A stretch of DNA of 64,000 bases from Larimichthys crocea (Eukaryota > Chordata > Actinopteri > Sciaenidae). The DNA lies in contig NC_040022.1 of the NCBI RefSeq assembly GCF_000972845.2, forward strand, positions 13,441,711 to 13,505,710, given 5' to 3'. Positions 59,279 to 64,000 of this stretch are shown here, piece after piece (position 1 is the stretch's first letter; the number at the start of each line of letters is the position of its first letter). A program made the position numbers and the translations under genes. Under the pieces are notes generated by a model. The model was not told the DNA's origin and did not search any database. It was given only the letters and a program-made list of their open reading frames with translations.

Positions 59279-60148
59279 TCAGCTAATAAACTTGGCCATA
59301 TTTCTAGATATGAGAGCTGCTCCATCCAAAGTGGGATGGATGCCGTCTCTCCCAATCAGACCAGGTTTTCCCCAGAAAGGTGTCCAATTGTCTATGAAGC
59401 CCACACCGTTTGCTGGACACCACCTCGACAGCCAGCGGTGGAATGACAACATGCGGCTAAACATGTCATCACTGGTCACATTGGGGAGGGGACCAGAGAA
59501 AACTACGGAGTCCGACATCGTTTTGGCGTATTCACACACCGATGAAACATTAATTTTAGTGACCTCCGATTGGCGTAACCGGGTGTCATTACCGCCGACG
59601 TGAATAACAATCTTACTGTATTCACGCTTATCCTTAGCCAGCAGTTTAAAAAAAGACTCGATGTCGCCCGCTCTGGCCCCCGGGATGCATTTAACTATGG
59701 CCCCCGGTGTCGCTAACTTCACGTTTCGGACTATGGAGCTGCCAATGACCAGAGTTGGCCTCTCAGCGGGTGTGTCGCTGATTGGGGAAAATCTGTTTGA
59801 AACATGGAGCGGTTGGTGGTGTACCGTGGGCTTCAGTTTGGGGCTATGCCTCCTTCGAACAGTCACCCAGCCTCCCGGCTGCTCGGGAACTACCGGGGGA
59901 CGGCTAGCTGAAGCTACCTGTGGCTGTACCGCACCGGCTACAGGGGACTGGCTAACTATCTGAGCTACTGACTGTTCAGTGGTGCGGTACCGTGCCTCTA
60001 ACTCACTGACCCTCGCCTCCAAAGCTACAAATAAACTACATTTATTACAAGTACCGTTATCACTAAAGGAGGACGAGGAGTAACTGAACATGTGGCACAC
60101 AGGACAGGAGAGAGCAGGAGAGGAGAGAGGAGAGGAGAGGGACGCCAT
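59279..60148 (-). CDS. L2/CR1-type LINE ORF1 with zinc-ribbon, coiled coil and SGNH-esterase-like domain
   Basis: The protein has 289 residues. C15-C18 and C34-C37 form a CxxC pair, like a zinc ribbon or PHD-type finger. Residues 40-62 look like a short coiled coil. A low-complexity linker with WVTVRRR follows. From residue 130 an SGNH/GDSL hydrolase-like fold is suggested by [10 protein letters not shown] (Ser in block I, 136-138), [11 protein letters not shown] (block III, N187) and [10 protein letters not shown] (D268, H271 in block V). ORF1 esterase domains are known in CR1/L2 LINEs of fish, where they are thought to assist the RNA-protein particle or membrane passage. The frame is undamaged. 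Confidence 0.88.
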   Translation of the reverse strand: MASLSSPLSSPALSCPVCHMFSYSSSSFSDNGTCNKCSLFVALEARVSELEARYRTTEQSVAQIVSQSPVAGAVQPQVASASRPPVVPEQPGGWVTVRRRHSPKLKPTVHHQPLHVSNRFSPISDTPAERPTLVIGSSIVRNVKLATPGAIVKCIPGARAGDIESFFKLLAKDKREYSKIVIHVGGNDTRLRQSEVTKINVSSVCEYAKTMSDSVVFSGPLPNVTSDDMFSRMLSFHRWLSRWCPANGVGFIDNWTPFWGKPGLIGRDGIHPTLDGAALISRNMAKFIS

Positions 60149-60430
60149 TGCTATAGCTAGGCTAGTTAGTGTGGCTAACAGAAACTGGAGAAACTATCAG
60201 ATTGTAGTTACTAGAGTTCAGAGAGCTGTTTATGCACAGACAGAACAAGTCAAAGAGTAGTGCAGAGATAAGTAGATAGTCGCTGATGTGAGAAATATAC
60301 GGAAATCTGTTCAGGTGAGCAGAGCAGAGAGCACCGTGGCAACAACACAGATACCGGAAGTGACACAATACGTTACCGTAAAGCACGCAGAGCAACGTCT
60401 GCTAGCCTGTCTGTATACTAAAGGTTAGCT
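60149..60430 (-). other. Probable 5' UTR/promoter of the L2 LINE
   Basis: GC-richer than its surroundings, upstream of the ORF1 ATG. The 5' boundary is an estimate from where the composition returns to AT-rich. Confidence 0.4.
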
Positions 60431-62437
60431 GTCATGCTATCAGGAAAACGACAGTCTTTTCAGAAGAGCTCCAGGACAACACTACAAGGGAACAAACATG
60501 GTGTCCATGGTGTTGAAAGGTTTACATAGTAGGTGTGCCAATTGTTAAAATTTCCCCCATTCTATGTGCATCAACACCATAGCTTCTAGGTTTGGGCTTC
60601 TGTCTATGATTTAGACAGAAAAACATAAAAACAAAATGCAGATGTAAAGGGCAACCTTTGTCACTGCACAGCTCGCCTGTGCCTGTGTAGACACAATATA
60701 ATTGAAATGCAGACACTAAACATGATCTGATCTGCATGGAGCATCATTGTAATGATCAAAACATGTTTAATACTTGATTTTTTATCCTCCATATAATTTT
60801 ATGTAATGTTTGTTTTGCACCAATAACACCAAGACAAATTCATTGTGAAAGTGAAAACCCACTGATCTGTTTTTAGCAGAGGAATAACATACATCAGGTT
60901 TTGGATGCACACATACTTGTTGGAGAAAACATTCATTGTTGGATCTGGTCTGAGATTTGCTGATAATAAAAATACATACAGAGTATTGTCAGCTCGATCC
61001 TTTAAAGCAGTCAGCAGCCTTCAGATTGTGCCTTATTTAAAAAGGACTTGTTGTATTCTGGTGAGTTTATCCATCTACCTGATTTATTGTAAGCCTGTAG
61101 CTCTACATTGCTACTAAAGGTATCACTACCCCACACAGTAAAAGACTGATGTGTGTTCATGTGTGTAAATGTGAAGCCGTGCTCTGTGTGGTCAGCCAGC
61201 CTTGGTGTGGTAAATAAAGGTTAAATTACACAAAAGAACTGATTTGCCATGTTTCTCTGGAGGCTCTGGGCAAACTGTTTTCTGGGTAAATAAACGTCAG
61301 AATGAACGCTCTGGATGCTATGGAGCTTGGCCCCATGGGTAATCCTTCATACTGAAGGGTTGGGGTGTTTAAAGGAAACAAGCATACAGAACAGAGTGGG
61401 AGGCAGAGAGAAAAACGAAGGGGTAATGACTGAGGAGTGCAAAGATAAAGAGAGCAAAGAGGGAGGTAGAGTACATATAAGCAGGAAGGAAAGGGGAAGA
61501 GGGATGGATAAGAGGATAAGATGGTAGTAGTAAAGACGGAAGGGAGAGAATGAAAGAGACAAAAATGGACTGGGCAGACGGCGCTTTATGGCTAGATTCT
61601 TTTTGGTTTTGAGTTATAAGACCAGCTCTGTTTCCAACCCTGTTCCTAGAAATGATCTTTTATGCATTACATTTCCCTTTAGCTGCTGTAAATTAGTTGT
61701 ATACATCTTTTAGACAGAGACAGGCTTGCTGTTTCACATATATGACAAAGGAAAACAACACAGTATTAGAGCTATAATGGCACCGCTTCCTCATTCTGTG
61801 ATTGAATTTGAGTGAATAAAAAGTTCTGTAATCTTTTAAGTCTATCAGATGGCCTCTGTGATCTTTCTAAGACTGTCCACTGACTCCTGGTTGATTACTT
61901 TGACTTTGAAGGAGCGGATGAGGAAGAGGACTACCAGAGGCATCCCAGTGGGACTTCCTGAACCAGAGTCTGAATGAACACCAGAAACAGACAGCATCAC
62001 CTGATCAGCAATCACAGAAGGACATCTTTGCACAGAGACAGGGATTCACTCTGTTTAATTTATATAGCACTAAATCATACCAGAAGTATAATTCTACTAC
62101 TACTACTACTAATAATAATAAAAATAACATACATTGACCTCTTTTTTTCTTCTCTCCTTTCAGTGTATATTAGTGTATATGCATCATAAGAAGTTCATGG
62201 CAGTCCAGGCTCAAAGCAACACAAACACTGTTCTGTTTTTGCCGGATGCCACATCAATCTCCTGAGAGCAGCTCGAGCTGGTCAGAAGTCAGACACAGAA
62301 ACAATCCGTTTGATCTACAAATTAATTGGCGGGGTTTGAAGTCGCATGAAAGAAAGAACCAAAACAGCGTTGCGGCTGCGATGTAACAGAGACATGCCTG
62401 GTGGGGTTTTGGTATCAAGAAGGAGCGTCTTAAGCCT
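60431..62437. other. No gene recognised
   Basis: Unannotated; 61390-61560 is purine-rich and 62096-62125 holds short ACT/AAT runs. Confidence 0.4.
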
Positions 62438-63035
62438 GCTCTTGCAGTTTTGTCCAGTTGCTAACACACTGAAATGACATGGATAGCACAAATATTTAAA
62501 GTGACACACAGGGAGCAAAACCTCATCTCAAATCTCCAAAACTGGCCAAACAGGTGTTATGTAATTGTTAACACTTCATTCAGGAAGTAAGCAATAAAAT
62601 TTGAATGAAAGTGTCTCTCATTCTCACCCTCTTCCTCTTCCTCTCTCAGCAATGTCTTCCATTGTTGTTGTAAAAGACAAAAAGATGCTCACCTGTTCTC
62701 TTTTATTATGTTAACAATTACATAACACCATGTGCTACCTGTTTGGCCAGGTGGCACATGTAGTGGCCAATGAGCTCATGTAGTGTCATTTTAAATGGCA
62801 GTGTTTTGAAATTGCAAACATGTGACTTTATGTCAGATTGTTGTGTCTTATGCAGAGAACTGCGTTCAGTACACTTAAAAAGACATTTCCAATTGCAAAA
62901 TGTGTGTAAAGCAGAAAATGTGTTTAAAGTTTTGGAGATTTGAGATGAGCTTTTGCTCCCTGTGTGTCACTTGTGTGTCAATATTTGTGCTATCCATGTC
63001 ATTTCAGTGTGTTAGCAACTGGACAAAACTGTAAT
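62438..63035. repeat. Nested inverted repeat (foldback element)
   Basis: The outer arms 62438-62541 and 62931-63035 are reverse complements with few differences; the right arm reads GTTTTGGAGATTTGAGATGA onward. Inner arms are TGGCCAAACAGGTGTTATG (about 62542-62574) and its complement ending CTACCTGTTTGGCCA (about 62709-62751). About 180 bp separates the right inner and right outer arms. No coding frame. Confidence 0.85.
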
Positions 63036-63149
63036 AGAGTCTGTGACAAGAAGTCTGTACCAACCTTTCACAGAAAAGAGGAAGGTAAGTGTTGGATATT
63101 TGGGTTGATCAGCATTCCAAACCCCTTACAGAACATGAGATCTAAGCAG

Positions 63150-63430
63150 CCAAAGGGATGAGATACAAGTGCTTTCCTCTGTCAGGGTGTCTGGGCTCAC
63201 CCTTAGGGACAGGGTGAGGGGCTCAGATATCTGGAAGGAGCTCAAAGTTGAGCTGCGGCTGCTTCACATTGAAAGGAGCAATGTCTACCTCTGAGACCTG
63301 GGCCAGAGCCAGAACATACCAGAGGGATTATACAGCCCATCTGGCCTGGGAATGCCTTGGGATGCCCCTGGAGGAGCTGGAGGATGTGGCTAGAATGAGA
63401 AGGACGTAAGAACTGCTTAGCAGGCTGCCA
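63150..63430 (+). mobile_element. LINE ORF2 C-terminal fragment with internal deletion
   Basis: TLRDRVRGSDIWKELKVELR and LLHIERSN are followed, after a frame change and missing segment, by AHLAWECLGMPLEELEDVA. This is a widespread C-terminal signature of a fish LINE ORF2; I do not assign the clade. Confidence 0.7.
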
Positions 63431-64000
63431 CCATAACCCAGACCCAAATGACAAGGACCCCTGCATCTGTTGAAAGATGTGCTCTCTGGTGTCAGATGTG
63501 AATTATGGATCTCTCGCCAACTATCCACTGACTTCTGGTCCACGACCTTTGACCTCTTACCAGTGTACGCTGTGTTCTTTTCATTCTCTCTTGTTCACAG
63601 TCTGTGCTGTTTCCCTGATGAAGTGTTCTCCGCAGCTGTCAGGTGTGATAAGGGCTCATTTGGCATTTTAGATTTAGTTTTAGTCTCCAGATGAAAACAT
63701 ACACAAAATCAGAGCCCCTCACCACCCACTGCCCTCAACCCTAGTACAACAAACAATTATGAGTATGAGCATGAGTTCACGCCTGTTTACATCTGAATCA
63801 TAAAATCACAGAAGTTTGGTAGACAAAATAGTAAAGGGGAGCAGGTTATATACTGACATACTAGTTAAAGTGATGTAATGATGGTAGTAAGGCTAAGAAA
63901 GAGCCCCGTATCTTTTCATACTTCTCTGGGTTCCTCCTCACACTGAATAAGATTTTTTCAGGTGTGCTATAGGATGTTAATTCATTTAAATATTGTATCT
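63431..64000. other. No feature recognised
   Basis: Unannotated to the end of the window. Confidence 0.4.

Overview
The window looks like an intergenic or intronic stretch of a teleost fish chromosome. It is AT-rich, has many microsatellites, and is built from the mobile-element mix typical of ray-finned fish: L2/CR1-type and L1/Tx1-type LINEs, tRNA-derived SINEs, hAT, Tigger/pogo and inverted-repeat MITEs, solo LTRs and endogenous-retrovirus remnants. I recognise no host single-copy gene and no rRNA, tRNA or CRISPR. Boundaries were read by eye. Where target-site duplications (TSDs) are reported, the bases were compared directly.

Layout. 0.5-1.2 kb: internally deleted L2 fragment. 5.67-6.30 kb: solo LTR with 4-bp TSD. 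6.9-13.74 kb, minus strand: two adjacent genes of a teleost multicopy family. Upstream gene B (C2H2 fingers plus a transposase-like domain) is dead. It is split by a SINE (7-bp TSD) and a hAT element (8-bp TSD), and also carries a stop codon and frameshifts. Downstream gene A (SAMD3-like) keeps a 303-codon open first coding exon and consensus splice sites. 15.6-16.6 kb: hAT element with perfect 8-bp TSD. 18.6-19.2 kb: second copy of the 5.7-kb LTR. 20.1-20.7 kb: retroviral pol remnant. 22.4-26.6 kb: hAT transposase fragments around a second, plus-strand B+A unit with a large internal deletion, followed by a Tigger element. 27.8-28.6 kb: LTR with adjoining polypurine tract. 28.9-29.6 kb: GC-rich MITE.

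31.6-35 kb: LINE, solo LTR and hAT pieces. 37-42 kb: long decayed L1/Tx1 LINE with poly-A tail. 42.0-45.0 kb: two related hAT elements in inverted orientation. 47-53.8 kb: SINEs, a short L2 copy with a pentanucleotide tail, and a hAT element with a BED-finger remnant. 54.4-60.4 kb: nearly complete L2 LINE on the minus strand with both ORFs open. Its 3' third turns abruptly into indel-rich sequence that looks more like poor assembly than old decay. 62.4-63.0 kb: nested inverted repeat. 63.15-63.43 kb: LINE fragment.

How the parts relate. Genes B and A occur twice in the same order and on the same strand. That suggests one two-gene mobile unit, possibly of the EnSpm/CACTA type: B would be the transposase and A an accessory protein. 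The rest is layered insertion. SINE and hAT elements landed in B, a Tigger downstream of the second A copy, and a hAT beside an older retroviral fragment.
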